Assembly: GCF_010726765.1 (NCBI RefSeq) | Contig: NZ_AP022601.1 | Location: forward strand, 5,580,001-5,644,000 | DNA: 64,000 nucleotides | From: Mycobacterium gallinarum | GTDB lineage: Bacteria > Actinomycetota > Actinomycetes > Mycobacteriales > Mycobacteriaceae | Direction of reading: 5' to 3' | Shown: one piece after another, positions 1 to 8,975 of the stretch | Numbering within the stretch: position 1 is the first letter of the stretch | Layout: each line of letters starts with the position of its first letter | Position numbers and translations under genes: made by a program | Notes under the pieces: generated by a model | Told to the model about the DNA's origin: nothing | The model's input: only the letters and a program-made list of their open reading frames with translations | Database searches by the model: none

Positions 1-265
1 GCGTTCGCACCGCGATCGAGGTGGCGAGGAACGCCGGACCGCCGGGCTCGCCGTCGTCGGGCAATTCGACCTCCCCGTCGGCGAGCTTCGTGAAAAAGTC
101 CAGGCCGACGGCGCGCACCAGCGCTGCGGCATAGGGGTCGTCGAACAGTGGGTCGGCATCACGACTCGCCACCGCGCGTGCCGCGGCCACCATCGTGGCG
201 GTGGTGCCGACGCTGGACGCCAGATCCCAGCTGTCTCCTTCGGTTCGGCTGTCCGCCCGGCTCAT
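1..265 (-). CDS. SAM-dependent methyltransferase, TIGR00027 family (3' part cut by window edge)
   Basis: This is the N-terminal 88 codons of a class I S-adenosylmethionine-dependent methyltransferase of the mycobacterial TIGR00027 family; the rest lies outside the window. The visible protein starts [15 protein letters not shown] and contains the family blocks [14 protein letters not shown] and [14 protein letters not shown]. These line up almost residue for residue with the complete neighbour, so the two are tandem paralogues. The ATG overlaps the neighbour's TGA in an ATGA junction, so both are probably translated from one mRNA with this gene second. The methyl acceptor is unknown for the family. 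The SAM-binding region is not in view, so intactness cannot be judged. Confidence 0.85.
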   Translation of the reverse strand, partial: MSRADSRTEGDSWDLASSVGTTATMVAAARAVASRDADPLFDDPYAAALVRAVGLDFFTKLADGEVELPDDGEPGGPAFLATSIAVRT

Positions 266-1227
266 GACCCGAGTATGCCCGTGACGTACTGCAGGTCACC
301 GAATCGGGCGACGTCCTCGTCCTCTTCGGTGATTTCAGGCAATCCGTTCTCACTCAACAGCTGCTTGACACTCTGCCAAGAGACCTGCCAGCCGCGATCG
401 GCCAGGTACGCCGACGCCTCGTTGCGGTCACCCAAGTAGATGAGGTCGGCGAAGTCGAGTTCGAAGCCGTGGTTCCGCCACTGCTGGGCGGCTTCCTGCA
501 TCCGCTCGATCGCCTTCTCGTGGTCCGCCGGATCGATGCCCGGCGTGCTCTCGACCGCGACGCGACTGCCGACGGCGCTGAGCTCGGTGATGGTGTCGAG
601 CAGCTTGTCCTGTGCCTCCGGCGGCAGATAGCCCAACAGGCCCTCTGCGCTCCACGCGGTGGGCCTGCTCGGGTCGAACCCGGCGGCGATCAGTGCCGAG
701 GGCCAGTCGAAGCGAAGATCCACCGCGACGGTCCGGCGGTCGGCAGTCGGCTCGGCGCCGAAGTCCGCGAGCGTCCTGGTCTTGAACTCGATGACCTCGG
801 GCTGATCGATCTCGTAGACGGTCGTCCCCGCGGGCCACGCCAGCCGGTATGCCCGGGAGTCCAGGCCCGACGCCAGGATCACCGCCTGGCGGACCCCCGA
901 GGCGGCGGCGTCTGCTGAATTGCCGCCTCCGACGGCGGCAGCAAAAAACTCGTCGAAGAACTTGGTCCGTACCGCCATGTTGTCGGTCATCCGCGCCATT
1001 CCGACGGATGCGTGGTCGACGTCGACATCCTCAGCGCGCAGCTCTCCACTTGCGAGCTTGGTGAAGAAGTCCACCCCGACCGCGCGGACCAGAGGTTCGG
1101 CGAACGGATCGTCGATCAATGCATCGTCGGCCTTGGTCGCGATCGCGCGCGCCGCGGCGACCATCGTCGCCGTCGCGCCGACGCTCGACGCGAGATCCCA
1201 CGTGTCGTTCTCAGTCCTAGCCATCAT
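262..1227 (-). CDS. SAM-dependent methyltransferase, TIGR00027 family
   Basis: A complete 321-residue class I methyltransferase of the mycobacterial TIGR00027 family. The conserved N-terminal block [12 protein letters not shown] is followed by [10 protein letters not shown]. The SAM-binding loop is [13 protein letters not shown], the acidic residue binding SAM ribose is in YEIDQPEV, and the family block AEGLLGYLP follows. The gene starts with two consecutive ATG codons; the first is used here, and a GGGG stretch just upstream may serve as ribosome binding site. It is first in a two-gene unit with its paralogue, which overlaps it by four bases. The substrate is unknown. These enzymes are greatly expanded in mycobacteria and some members modify lipids, so a lipid acceptor is only a guess. 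Confidence 0.9.
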   Translation of the reverse strand: MMARTENDTWDLASSVGATATMVAAARAIATKADDALIDDPFAEPLVRAVGVDFFTKLASGELRAEDVDVDHASVGMARMTDNMAVRTKFFDEFFAAAVGGGNSADAAASGVRQAVILASGLDSRAYRLAWPAGTTVYEIDQPEVIEFKTRTLADFGAEPTADRRTVAVDLRFDWPSALIAAGFDPSRPTAWSAEGLLGYLPPEAQDKLLDTITELSAVGSRVAVESTPGIDPADHEKAIERMQEAAQQWRNHGFELDFADLIYLGDRNEASAYLADRGWQVSWQSVKQLLSENGLPEITEEDEDVARFGDLQYVTGILGS

Positions 1228-1511
1228 CAGCCCCTAGTCGAAGAAGTCATTTACTTAGTGGATATAACGAGATAAGTCCCACGGTATGTTCCCCGGCTGA
1301 GAAGCAACTGTGAGTGCACATCGGGGCGGCAGGATGCAGGGCAAAGGAGCTGCAACTGTTAGTCTCGTAGACTGTTTGACGCGTGACTTCGCAGGCTGCG
1401 CGCCTGACGGACGTCGCTCATGATCGATACCCAGACTTAGCCAAGAACCCGCTGGTCAGACCAGCCACATTTGCATGCCGCTAGTCACAGGTCGGCTGCG
1501 CAGGAGGAAGA
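1228..1511. other. Divergent intergenic region, methyltransferases / secY
   Basis: This 284-base spacer must hold promoters for the leftward methyltransferase pair and the rightward secY operon. Near the methyltransferase start there is an AT-rich segment around 1245-1277 with short inverted arms (ACTTA ... TAAGT) and a TATATC-like element on the minus strand. A TTGACG hexamer lies at about 1376 on the plus strand, without a well-spaced -10 element. The strong ribosome binding site AGGAGGA for secY is at 1502-1508. No gene is seen in the spacer. Confidence 0.5.
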
Positions 1512-2849
1512 GTGCTTTCGGCTTTCATCTCGTCACTGCGGACAGTGGACCTGCGGCGCAAAATCCTCTTCACCATCGGCATCGTCATCCTTTACCGCGT
1601 GGGCGCCTCGATTCCGTCGCCCGGCGTCAACTACCCGAACGTTCAGCAGTGCATCGCGGAGGTCAGCGGCGGCGACTCGGGCCAGGTCTATTCACTGATC
1701 AACCTGTTCTCCGGCGGCGCACTACTGCAGCTCTCGGTGTTCGCGGTCGGCATCATGCCCTACATCACCGCCAGCATCATCGTGCAGCTGCTGACCGTCG
1801 TCATCCCGCGCTTCGAGCAGCTGCGTAAAGAGGGCCAGGCCGGCCAGACGAAGATGACGCAGTACACGCGTTATCTGTCGATCGCCCTGGCGCTGCTGCA
1901 ATCCACCAGCATCGTCGCGCTGGCCGCCAACGGTGGCCTTCTTCAGGGCTGCACGCTCGACATCATTCAGGGCCAGAGCGACGGCCTGAACATCTTCACG
2001 CTCGTCGTGATGGTGCTGGTGATGACCGCGGGGGCCGCGCTGGTGATGTGGATGGGCGAGCTGGTGACCGAGCGCGGCATCGGCAACGGCATGTCGCTGA
2101 TGATCTTCGCCAGCATCGCGTCGGCGATCCCCGGCGAGGGCAAGTCCATCCTGGACAGCCGCGGCGGTCTGGTGTTCACCATGGTCTGCCTGGCCACCCT
2201 GGGCATCGTCGTCGGCGTGGTGTTCGTGGAGCAGGGCCAGCGACGCATCCCGGTCCAGTACGCCAAGCGCATGGTCGGCAGGCGGATGTACGGCGGTACG
2301 TCGACCTATCTGCCGCTGAAGGTCAACCAGGCGGGTGTCATCCCGGTCATCTTCGCGTCGTCGCTGATCTACATCCCGCACCTGATCACGCAGCTGATCA
2401 CCAGCGGTGACCCGAACGCGTCGAACAGCGGCTGGTCCAGGTTTGTCGCCGAGTACCTCACGAACCCCGCTGACCCGGTCTATATCGCGGTCTATTTCGG
2501 GCTCATCATCTTCTTCACGTACTTCTATGTGTCGATCACGTTCAACCCCGAGGAACGTGCCGACGAGATGAAGAAGTTCGGCGGGTTCATTCCAGGCATC
2601 CGTCCAGGTGCGCCCACCGCCGACTATCTGCGATATGTGCTCAATCGGATCACCCTGCCGGGCTCGATCTATCTGGGTGTCATCGCCGTGTTGCCGAACC
2701 TGTTCCTGCAGATCGGCAACACAGGCTCAGTGCAGAACCTGCCCTTCGGCGGTACTGCGGTTCTGATCATGGTCGGTGTCGGCTTGGATACGGTCAAACA
2801 GATCGAGAGCCAGCTGATGCAACGCAACTACGAAGGGTTCCTGAAGTGA
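1512..2849 (+). CDS. secY: Preprotein translocase subunit SecY
   Basis: SecY is the ten-helix channel subunit of the SecYEG translocon in the cytoplasmic membrane. The 445-residue protein begins [15 protein letters not shown] from a GTG with AGGAGGA a few bases upstream. It has the expected succession of hydrophobic segments, the plug and second-helix region ([18 protein letters not shown]), the cytosolic loop [14 protein letters not shown] and the C-terminal SecY signature. Length is typical. Its stop overlaps the GTG start of adk in a GTGA junction, giving the usual secY-adk coupling. It is the first gene of the secY-adk-map unit that leads into sigL. Confidence 0.98.
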   Translation: MLSAFISSLRTVDLRRKILFTIGIVILYRVGASIPSPGVNYPNVQQCIAEVSGGDSGQVYSLINLFSGGALLQLSVFAVGIMPYITASIIVQLLTVVIPRFEQLRKEGQAGQTKMTQYTRYLSIALALLQSTSIVALAANGGLLQGCTLDIIQGQSDGLNIFTLVVMVLVMTAGAALVMWMGELVTERGIGNGMSLMIFASIASAIPGEGKSILDSRGGLVFTMVCLATLGIVVGVVFVEQGQRRIPVQYAKRMVGRRMYGGTSTYLPLKVNQAGVIPVIFASSLIYIPHLITQLITSGDPNASNSGWSRFVAEYLTNPADPVYIAVYFGLIIFFTYFYVSITFNPEERADEMKKFGGFIPGIRPGAPTADYLRYVLNRITLPGSIYLGVIAVLPNLFLQIGNTGSVQNLPFGGTAVLIMVGVGLDTVKQIESQLMQRNYEGFLK

Positions 2850-3394
2850 GAGTCGTTCTACTCGGACCGCCCGGCGCGGGTAAAGGCACCCAGGCGCAGA
2901 AGCTCTCTGAGAAGCTCGGAATCCCGCAGATCTCGACCGGCGACCTGTTCCGCAAGAACATCAACGAAGGCACCGAGCTGGGGGTCGAGGCCAAGCGTTA
3001 CCTTGACGCCGGCGACCTGGTGCCGAGCACCCTCACCAATGCACTCGTCGAAGACCGGATCGAGCAGGAGGACGCGGCCGCCGGGTTCATCCTCGACGGT
3101 TACCCGCGCTCGGTCGAGCAGGCCAAGGCCCTCGACGAGATGCTGAAGAACCACAACACCAAGCTCGACGCCGTGCTGGAGTTCGCCGTCTCAGAGGACG
3201 AGCTCTTCACGAGGCTCAAGGCCCGTGGCCGCGACGACGACACCGAAGACGTCATCCGCAACCGGATGCAGGTCTACCGGGACGAGACCGAGCCGCTGCT
3301 CGAGTATTACTCCCACAACAACCTCCAGACCGTCGATGCCGTGGGCCCGCTGGACGAGGTGTTCGCCCGGGCGCTACGAGCGCTCGGCAAGTAG
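2846..3394 (+). CDS. adk: Adenylate kinase
   Basis: Adenylate kinase interconverts ATP plus AMP and two ADP. The 182-residue protein has the P-loop [10 protein letters not shown] at residues 7-16, the AMP-binding segment ISTGDLFR and the block [10 protein letters not shown]. It is the short form without a zinc-finger LID, as in other mycobacteria: the LID region is only the [14 protein letters not shown] stretch. The GTG start overlaps the secY stop by four bases, which implies translational coupling. map follows after seven bases. Confidence 0.98.
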   Translation: MRVVLLGPPGAGKGTQAQKLSEKLGIPQISTGDLFRKNINEGTELGVEAKRYLDAGDLVPSTLTNALVEDRIEQEDAAAGFILDGYPRSVEQAKALDEMLKNHNTKLDAVLEFAVSEDELFTRLKARGRDDDTEDVIRNRMQVYRDETEPLLEYYSHNNLQTVDAVGPLDEVFARALRALGK

Positions 3395-3401
3395 TTCGGT
3401 C

Positions 3402-4199
3402 ATGGGTCTGCCAGGGCTGCGGAGCCGCCGGGTCGTGCCGCAGCGCACCCCCGCCGAACTCGACGCGATGGCCGCTGCGGGTGCACTGGTTGCCTCCGCG
3501 TTGGCCGCGGTCCGCGAAGCCGCGGTCCCCGGTGTGTCCACGCTCGCGCTCGACGAGATCGCCGAAGCGGTGATCCGCGACGGTGGCGGCACCCCGTCGT
3601 TCCTCGGCTACCATGGCTTTCCGGCCAGCATCTGCTCGTCGGTCAATGATCGTGTAGTGCACGGCATTCCGTCCGCGGACGACATCCTCTCATCGGGCGA
3701 TTTGGTGTCCATCGATTGCGGGGCGATCCTCGATGGTTGGCACGGCGACTCCGCGGTCACCTTCGGTATCGGTCCGTTGATTGCCGTCGACGAAGCGCTG
3801 TCCGCAGCCACCCGCGAGGCCATGGAGGCGGGCATCGCCGCCATGGTGCCCGGCAACCGGCTCACCGACGTCTCCCACGCGATCGAGGTCGAGTCGCATG
3901 CCGCCGAGAAGCGGTACGGCCGCAAGTTCGGGATCGTCGGCGGCTACGGCGGGCACGGCATCGGTAGGCAGATGCACATGGACCCGTTCCTGCCCAACGA
4001 AGGGGCGCCCGGAAGGGGCCCGCATCTGGCGGCTGGTTCGGTACTGGCCATCGAACCGATGCTCACGCTGGGCACCACGAAGACCGTTGTGCTCAAAGAC
4101 CAGTGGACCGTCGTCACGGCGGACGGATCCCGCGCCGCCCACTGGGAACACACCGTCGCCGTCACCGACGACGGGCCGCGGATCCTCACGTCGCTCTAG
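3402..4199 (+). CDS. map: Methionine aminopeptidase, type I
   Basis: Methionine aminopeptidase removes the initiator methionine from nascent proteins using a dinuclear metal centre. The 265-residue product has the pita-bread fold markers: the substrate histidine in [12 protein letters not shown], the metal ligands in [14 protein letters not shown] (two Asp), the [12 protein letters not shown] histidine, AIEPML and the final glutamate in [12 protein letters not shown]. The frame is open further upstream into adk, but the ATG at 3402 fits the mapA family length and alignment and leaves a normal seven-base gap after adk. It is the third gene of the secY operon. Confidence 0.95.
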   Translation: MGLPGLRSRRVVPQRTPAELDAMAAAGALVASALAAVREAAVPGVSTLALDEIAEAVIRDGGGTPSFLGYHGFPASICSSVNDRVVHGIPSADDILSSGDLVSIDCGAILDGWHGDSAVTFGIGPLIAVDEALSAATREAMEAGIAAMVPGNRLTDVSHAIEVESHAAEKRYGRKFGIVGGYGGHGIGRQMHMDPFLPNEGAPGRGPHLAAGSVLAIEPMLTLGTTKTVVLKDQWTVVTADGSRAAHWEHTVAVTDDGPRILTSL

Positions 4200-4232
4200 A
4201 GCGCCCTCACCTCTGTGCCGCGACTGCGACAC

Positions 4233-4260
4233 TGAACCGGATGACCCGCAACCTCGTATT
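4233..4260 (+). promoter_or_regulatory. SigL-type promoter of sigL-rslA
   Basis: The -35 element TGAACC lies at 4233-4238 and the -10 element CGTATT at 4255-4260, separated by 16 bases. This matches the TGAACC-N16-CGT form described for mycobacterial SigL. Transcription would start near 4267, just before the sigL start, so sigL would activate its own operon. The GGAGG ribosome binding site at 4267-4271 would then lie at the very 5' end of the message. Confidence 0.65.
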
Positions 4261-4278
4261 ACCAACGGAGGTTGAAAT

Positions 4279-4803
4279 TTGGACGACCCGGGGACCGCAG
4301 AAAGCCAGGTCATGCGGGTGCTCTATCAGGAGCACGCCGCAGTTCTCTGGCGCTATGTCGTGCGGCTCACCGGGGATGCAGCTCGAGCGGAGGATGTCGT
4401 GCAGGAGACGCTACTGCGTGCGTGGCGCCATCCCGAGGTGACCGGCGACAGCGAGAGATCCGCGCGGGCGTGGCTGTTCACCGTCGCGCGTAACCTCGTC
4501 ATCGACGAGAGACGAAGCGCGAGGTTCCGCAGCGAATCGGGCACCCCCGACATGGAACAGGCGGCGGACCACGCGGGACCCGACGAGGTGGAGGCGGCGC
4601 TGGACCGCATGTTGCTCAGCGAGGCGCTGGCCCAGCTGTCCGAGGACCACCGCGCCGTCATCAGCCGCGCGTACTACCAGGGCGCTTCGACCGCCCAGAT
4701 GGCTGCCGATCTGCAGATCGCCGAAGGGACCGTGAAATCGCGGCTGCACTACGGGATGCAGGCCCTGCGCCTGCGGCTGCAGGAGATGGGGGTGAGGAGA
4801 TGA
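4279..4803 (+). CDS. sigL: ECF RNA polymerase sigma factor SigL
   Basis: An extracytoplasmic-function sigma factor of 174 residues. Region 2 shows YQEHAAVLWRYVVRLTG and EDVVQETLLRAW; the region 4 helix-turn-helix is in ISRAYYQGASTAQMA and AEGTVKSRLHYGMQALR. It closely resembles mycobacterial SigL, and its position after map and before an anti-sigma gene is the same as in M. tuberculosis. The chosen start is TTG at 4279 because GGAGG sits seven bases upstream and the N terminus then has the right length. The stop overlaps the rslA start in ATGA. In other mycobacteria SigL drives its own operon and several polyketide or secreted-protein genes. A consensus SigL promoter lies upstream of this gene. 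Confidence 0.95.
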   Translation: MDDPGTAESQVMRVLYQEHAAVLWRYVVRLTGDAARAEDVVQETLLRAWRHPEVTGDSERSARAWLFTVARNLVIDERRSARFRSESGTPDMEQAADHAGPDEVEAALDRMLLSEALAQLSEDHRAVISRAYYQGASTAQMAADLQIAEGTVKSRLHYGMQALRLRLQEMGVRR

Positions 4804-5534
4804 CACTGTTCGGGCTACCGAAGGGTGGTGGCGACGTGGACGACGATCGCTATGCGACGTGGGACGCTGCCTACGTCCTCGGCGCGTTGTCCACCGACGA
4901 GCGCCTGGAGTACGAGGCGCACCTGCAGACGTGTCCGCGGTGCCGCGCCGCCGTCGAGGAACTGGGTGAAATCCCTCCGCTGCTCGCCAAACTGGACAAG
5001 GCCGACGTGGCCTGGCTCGACGGAGAACAGTCCGAGCCGCAGCTGCGACCGCAGATGCTGGACTCGCTGTTGCATCGCGTCAACGCGAGCCGCAGGCGCT
5101 CCCGCTGGATGACGACCGCCGCGCTGGCCGCCGCGGCTGCGGTGCTCGCCGTTGGACTGGTGATCGCCATTCGACCCGATGCGCTGGGATTTGGGACCGG
5201 TACCGACCAGATCGCCGGAACCGCGATGGAGATGTCGAAGGTGTCCGAGACACCGATCAACGCGACCATCAGCCTGACCGGCTACGGCTGGGGTACCCGC
5301 ATCGACATGGCGTGCACGTACGGCGACTGGGGCAGGCGCGATGCACCGCCGCAGAATCTGGGCATGGTTGTGGTCGGCCGCGACGGTAGTCAAAGCCAGG
5401 TCGCGACGTGGCTGGGCTTGTCGGGCGCGACGGCGCTACCCAGCGCGAACACGCCCCTCCCGATCGACGAAATCGCTGCTGTGCAACTGGTTTCACCCGA
5501 TTCGGGCCAGGTACTGCTCGAAAAACAGCTGTGA
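4800..5534 (+). CDS. rslA: Anti-sigma-L factor RslA (zinc-associated anti-sigma, membrane anchored)
   Basis: RslA binds and inhibits SigL until a redox or envelope signal releases it. The N-terminal cytoplasmic domain carries the zinc-associated anti-sigma motif HxxxCxxC with His41, Cys45 and Cys48. A single membrane helix lies at about residues 101-123 (WMTTAALAAAAAVLAVGLVI), followed by an extracytoplasmic domain of about 120 residues. Length (244) and synteny match M. tuberculosis RslA. Translation is coupled to sigL by a four-base overlap. Only 48 bases separate its stop from the next gene, and that gap holds a SigL promoter. Confidence 0.92.
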   Translation: MTLFGLPKGGGDVDDDRYATWDAAYVLGALSTDERLEYEAHLQTCPRCRAAVEELGEIPPLLAKLDKADVAWLDGEQSEPQLRPQMLDSLLHRVNASRRRSRWMTTAALAAAAAVLAVGLVIAIRPDALGFGTGTDQIAGTAMEMSKVSETPINATISLTGYGWGTRIDMACTYGDWGRRDAPPQNLGMVVVGRDGSQSQVATWLGLSGATALPSANTPLPIDEIAAVQLVSPDSGQVLLEKQL

Positions 5535-5548
5535 TTCCAGACACCGGG

Positions 5549-5576
5549 TGAACCGAATCTTCCAGCCATTCGTGTC
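5549..5576 (+). promoter_or_regulatory. Consensus SigL promoter of the four-gene biosynthetic operon
   Basis: TGAACC at 5549-5554 and CGTGTC at 5571-5576 are separated by exactly 16 bases, a perfect match to the published mycobacterial SigL consensus. Seven bases after the -10 element is the A of the ATG at 5583, so the message would be leaderless, which is common in mycobacteria. There is no Shine-Dalgarno sequence before that ATG, which fits. Confidence 0.75.
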
Positions 5577-5582
5577 CTCTAT

Positions 5583-7313
5583 ATGGCAGGGCATCGAGTT
5601 GTCGACCACGTGGTCGGGTATCTCGCGTCGGCGGGGGTCGAATACATCTTCGGCGTCGACGGCGCGAACATCGAGGATCTGTACGACGCTGCGTTCTACC
5701 GCGCTGACATCACCGCGGTGCTGGCCAAGCACGAGTTCTCCGCTGCCACAATGGCCGACGGCTACAGCCGCAGCGGCGCCGGACTGGGCGTGGTCGCCGC
5801 GACGTCGGGCGGCGGATGCCTCAACACGGTTCCCGGCCTAGGCGAAGCTTATGCAAGCCGGGTGCCGGTGCTGGCACTCATCGGGCAGGCCCCGACGACA
5901 CTCGACGGTCGAGGTGCGTTCCAGGACACCAGCGGCCGCAACGGTGCACTCGACGGGCAGGCGCTGTTCTCGGCGGTGTCGGTCTATTGCCGGCGTGTGA
6001 CGACCCCAGAAGACATCATCACGGCGCTGCCGGAGGCCATTGCCGCAGCGAAGACGGGCGGTCCCGCAGTCCTGTTGTTGCCCAAGGATATTCAGCAGGC
6101 GGCAATGAAGGCCGTGAACGGTGCCGACATCTCGATCACTCAACGCGACGTACACACCGGTGATCCGCATCCGATTGTGCGCGCACTTCGGCGGGTCGAC
6201 GGTCCGGTCACGATCATCGCCGGTGAACAGGTGGCCCGAGACGACGCCCGTGCCGAACTCGAACAGCTGCGGGCACTGCTGCGGGCGCGGGTGGCATGCG
6301 TGCCCGACGCCAAAGACGTCGCGGGCACACCGGGGATGGGCTCGTCGTCCGCCCTCGGCGTGACCGGTGTGATGGGCCATCCCAGCGTGGCGACCGCCAT
6401 CGCCGAAAGCGCCCTGTGCCTCGTGGTCGGCACCCGGCTGTCGGTGACGGCGCGCGCCGGTCTGGACCATGCGCTGCGGTCGACGAACGTCTACTCGATC
6501 GGGGCCGAGGCTCCCTTTCTGCCGTGGACCCACGTGCAAACCGACGACCTGCGCGGGTCGTTGTCCAGGCTCACCACGGCACTGTCAGGTCGCGGCAGGC
6601 CGCCCCGGCTCCGAGTCCCCGATGCGGTGCGCCGCACGGAGTTGCACCCACCCGCGCACGGCGGGCCGGGGATTCGGTATCGCGACGCGATGACGTTGCT
6701 CGACCGGATGCTGCCCGACGGCGTCGACGTCGTCGTCGACGCGGGCAACATCGGCGCTGCGGCCATACATCACCTGCCGGTCCGCCGTGACGGCCGGTTC
6801 ATCGTCGCGCTGGGGATGGGCGGTATGGGGTACAGCTTCGGTGCCGGTATCGGCGTGGCGTTCGGCAACGCCGCCGATCCGAACAGCCGCACCGTCGTCA
6901 TCTCGGGCGATGGCTCGTTCTTCATGCACGGCATGGAGATTCACACCGCGCTGCAGTACAGACTGCCCGTCACCTTTCTACTGTTCGACAACCACGCGCA
7001 CGCGATGTGTGTGACGCGCGAACAGCAGTTCTACGGCGACCTGTACAGCTACAACCGGTTCGGGCCGAGCCGGCTGGGCGCCGGACTCGCAGCAATGTTC
7101 CCGGACCTGCGTTCGGTGGACGTCGACGATATCGGCGCCCTGCCCGCCGCGCTCGAGACCGCATTCGGCGCGGAGGGCCCCTCGGTCGTGAGCATCGAGT
7201 GTTCCGCAGATGAAATCCCACCGTTCGCAGCATTTCTCGGCAACGACGCCGACGCTGACAAGAAGCCCGACATCACCAAGGAGGAGCACCCCTATGTCGC
7301 TGCCCGCACTTGA
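5583..7313 (+). CDS. Thiamine-diphosphate-dependent enzyme, acetolactate-synthase-like
   Basis: A 576-residue ThDP enzyme of the acetolactate synthase/benzoylformate decarboxylase superfamily. The N-terminal Pyr domain carries the cofactor-activating Glu51 in LAKHEFSAATMADGY. The central domain is around residues 195-330. The C-terminal PP domain has the ThDP/Mg motif GDGSFFMHGMEI at about 442-444, ending at LLFDN. Such enzymes decarboxylate 2-oxo acids and transfer the acyl carbanion to an acceptor. No small regulatory subunit or other ilv gene is nearby, so valine synthesis is unlikely. It is first in an operon with an SRPBCC protein, a KAS-III-like enzyme and an aminotransferase. Its last 20 bases overlap the next gene. 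Substrates are unknown. Confidence 0.85.
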   Translation: MAGHRVVDHVVGYLASAGVEYIFGVDGANIEDLYDAAFYRADITAVLAKHEFSAATMADGYSRSGAGLGVVAATSGGGCLNTVPGLGEAYASRVPVLALIGQAPTTLDGRGAFQDTSGRNGALDGQALFSAVSVYCRRVTTPEDIITALPEAIAAAKTGGPAVLLLPKDIQQAAMKAVNGADISITQRDVHTGDPHPIVRALRRVDGPVTIIAGEQVARDDARAELEQLRALLRARVACVPDAKDVAGTPGMGSSSALGVTGVMGHPSVATAIAESALCLVVGTRLSVTARAGLDHALRSTNVYSIGAEAPFLPWTHVQTDDLRGSLSRLTTALSGRGRPPRLRVPDAVRRTELHPPAHGGPGIRYRDAMTLLDRMLPDGVDVVVDAGNIGAAAIHHLPVRRDGRFIVALGMGGMGYSFGAGIGVAFGNAADPNSRTVVISGDGSFFMHGMEIHTALQYRLPVTFLLFDNHAHAMCVTREQQFYGDLYSYNRFGPSRLGAGLAAMFPDLRSVDVDDIGALPAALETAFGAEGPSVVSIECSADEIPPFAAFLGNDADADKKPDITKEEHPYVAART

Positions 7314-7965
7314 GGACATCGCGGTCGACCGCGGCACCACCGACCCGATCGACGGTGTGACCCGCGTCGAAACCTCTCCGAAGGAGAAGGCGACACCGAT
7401 CATCATGGAGATGATGAGGTCGGTGTATCCCCACGACGAGGTGTTCGGAACATACTGCACCGTCAACGATTACGTCGACTGTCCGCCCGACGAGCTCTAC
7501 GAATGGCTGGCGGACACCCGCTGCCTCGAGGAGTGGACCTACAGCCTGCGCGGGTTCGAGCAGACCGATGAACCCGGACTCTGGGTGGCCTACGACAAGC
7601 TCGGCGGCGACACGGGAAGCCCGATCTACACGCGAACCGTCGCCAACCCCGACGCGCGCACGATCGACTACCACTGCGCCTGGGATCAGGGCAAGCACCT
7701 CTGGATGATCTATCTGATGCGAATCGTCGACGCGCAGTTGGTGTTCGACAAGCCCGGCTCGGTGGTGCTGTGGACCAACTGCCATCATCCGTTCTACGAC
7801 GAAAATCCCTACCCGGAGACCGCACCGCCCAAGCGCCCGGTGTGGGTCGGAGACTTCTGGGACATGTTCGGCCCCGGTCATCTGCTGGAGCTCAAGAACC
7901 TCAAGGCGATCGCCGAGTATCGCCATCACCACGGCCTCGCCGTCAAGCCGGATTGGATGAAGTGA
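7294..7965 (+). CDS. SRPBCC/START-like protein of the SigL-linked biosynthetic operon
   Basis: A 223-residue protein with a stretch typical of SRPBCC (Bet v 1/polyketide-cyclase-like) domains: VNDYVDCPPDELYEWLADTR and LEEWTYSLRGFE at about residues 54-86. These form a hydrophobic cavity used by cyclases, dehydratases or lipid carriers. The rest is rich in Trp, His and Asp (HCAWDQGKHLWMIY, TNCHHPFYDENPYPE). The ATG at 7294 was chosen because AAGGAGGAG lies just upstream; the frame is open further back. It overlaps the ThDP gene by 20 bases and shares a TGATG junction with the KAS-III-like gene. It may bind or cyclise the pathway intermediate. No closer identification is possible by eye. Confidence 0.75.
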   Translation: MSLPALEDIAVDRGTTDPIDGVTRVETSPKEKATPIIMEMMRSVYPHDEVFGTYCTVNDYVDCPPDELYEWLADTRCLEEWTYSLRGFEQTDEPGLWVAYDKLGGDTGSPIYTRTVANPDARTIDYHCAWDQGKHLWMIYLMRIVDAQLVFDKPGSVVLWTNCHHPFYDENPYPETAPPKRPVWVGDFWDMFGPGHLLELKNLKAIAEYRHHHGLAVKPDWMK

Positions 7966-8975
7966 TGACTGTCAGTCTGATCGATGTGTCGACGTATCTG
8001 CCTGGGAAACCGATCAGCGCCGACTACTACGCCCAGTTCGCCGAATCCGACGACCTGCGGGACAACGTGATGTTCAAGGCGCCCAAGTTCCGTCATCATG
8101 TCGCCGAGGACGAGACGGCCATCGACATGGTGGAAAGTGCCGCGGCCGGGCTGATCGAACGCCACGGCCAGGACACGGTCGCGGGCGCCGATATCCTGAT
8201 CACCCACACCCAGATGCCGGACATGCCGTTCTACGGCGGAGGCGGCGGAATGGCGCATCGCCTTGGGATGAAACCGAATTGGGTCCTCGATCTGCACAAC
8301 GGCGGATGTGCAGCGTTCGTGCTCGCACTGAAGGTGGCACGCAACCTGATCGAGTCGGGTGAAGGGCGCACCGCACTGATCGCGATCGCTCAGAATGCGG
8401 CCGGCCAGGCGTTCGACCAGCCGACGATTCGGCGCAAGGCGCAGGCGTCAGTGCCGGGCGACGGTGCCGCGGTAGGGCTGGTGACCCTGTCCGACCAGTC
8501 GCCGATCCTCGACATCGAATGCCGCACCTACGGTGAATTCGCCGGCGATATGACGCTCGCCGTCGATCCGCCCCGTAAGTGGTGGCAAGCCGGTCCGGGG
8601 GAGGGCTGCATCGGGTTCACCGAAAGCAAGATCACCAAGGTGCTGGCCCGGGGCAACCGACAGGTGCCCGAGGTGTCCTACGCGGTCTGTGATCGGATCG
8701 GCGTGAAGCCAAGGGATCTCGACCTCCTGGTCACCAACCAGCCGAATCGCGCATTCCTGCGGAACTGGCGCGAAGCGATGGAGCTGGATAAATCGAGACA
8801 CCTCGATACTTTTGATGACTGCGGGAACCTGTTCGCCGCGGGTATTCCGATCAACCTGGACCGTGCCATCACCGACGGCCAGCTGAAAAAGGGTGATGTC
8901 GTCATGATGTCGGCGTTCGCGCACGCCGGAGACTTCGCGGGAGCCGCAGCCGTCAGGTGGGGTGGGAGGATCTGA
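7965..8975 (+). CDS. 3-oxoacyl-ACP synthase III (FabH)-like enzyme with altered active site
   Basis: A 336-residue thiolase-fold protein resembling KAS III. The nucleophile is Cys115 in HNGGCAAFVLAL, and the glycine-rich C-terminal strand is AFAHAGDFAGAAAVRW. The motif usually reading HQAN is NQPN, with Asn258 where the catalytic His should be, whereas the second-motif Asn (Asn288 in DDCGNLFAAG) is kept. The Cys-Asn-Asn set suggests acyl transfer or non-decarboxylative condensation rather than normal malonyl-ACP condensation. The start at 7965 overlaps the previous stop (TGATG), and the same junction links it to the aminotransferase. The frame is open upstream, but the overlap and family alignment favour this ATG. 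Confidence 0.82.
   Translation: MTVSLIDVSTYLPGKPISADYYAQFAESDDLRDNVMFKAPKFRHHVAEDETAIDMVESAAAGLIERHGQDTVAGADILITHTQMPDMPFYGGGGGMAHRLGMKPNWVLDLHNGGCAAFVLALKVARNLIESGEGRTALIAIAQNAAGQAFDQPTIRRKAQASVPGDGAAVGLVTLSDQSPILDIECRTYGEFAGDMTLAVDPPRKWWQAGPGEGCIGFTESKITKVLARGNRQVPEVSYAVCDRIGVKPRDLDLLVTNQPNRAFLRNWREAMELDKSRHLDTFDDCGNLFAAGIPINLDRAITDGQLKKGDVVMMSAFAHAGDFAGAAAVRWGGRI

Noticed and set aside
1722..2381. An open frame opposite secY, rich in His and Asp.
   Set aside because: Composition is that of an antisense shadow of hydrophobic codons; secY is unmistakable.
3225..3401. A 59-residue N-terminal extension of methionine aminopeptidase.
   Set aside because: It would overlap adk for most of its length in another frame, and the ATG at 3402 gives the family length.
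7565..7600. A further TGAACC element inside the SRPBCC gene.
   Set aside because: No CGT element at 16 bases spacing and it lies within a coding region.
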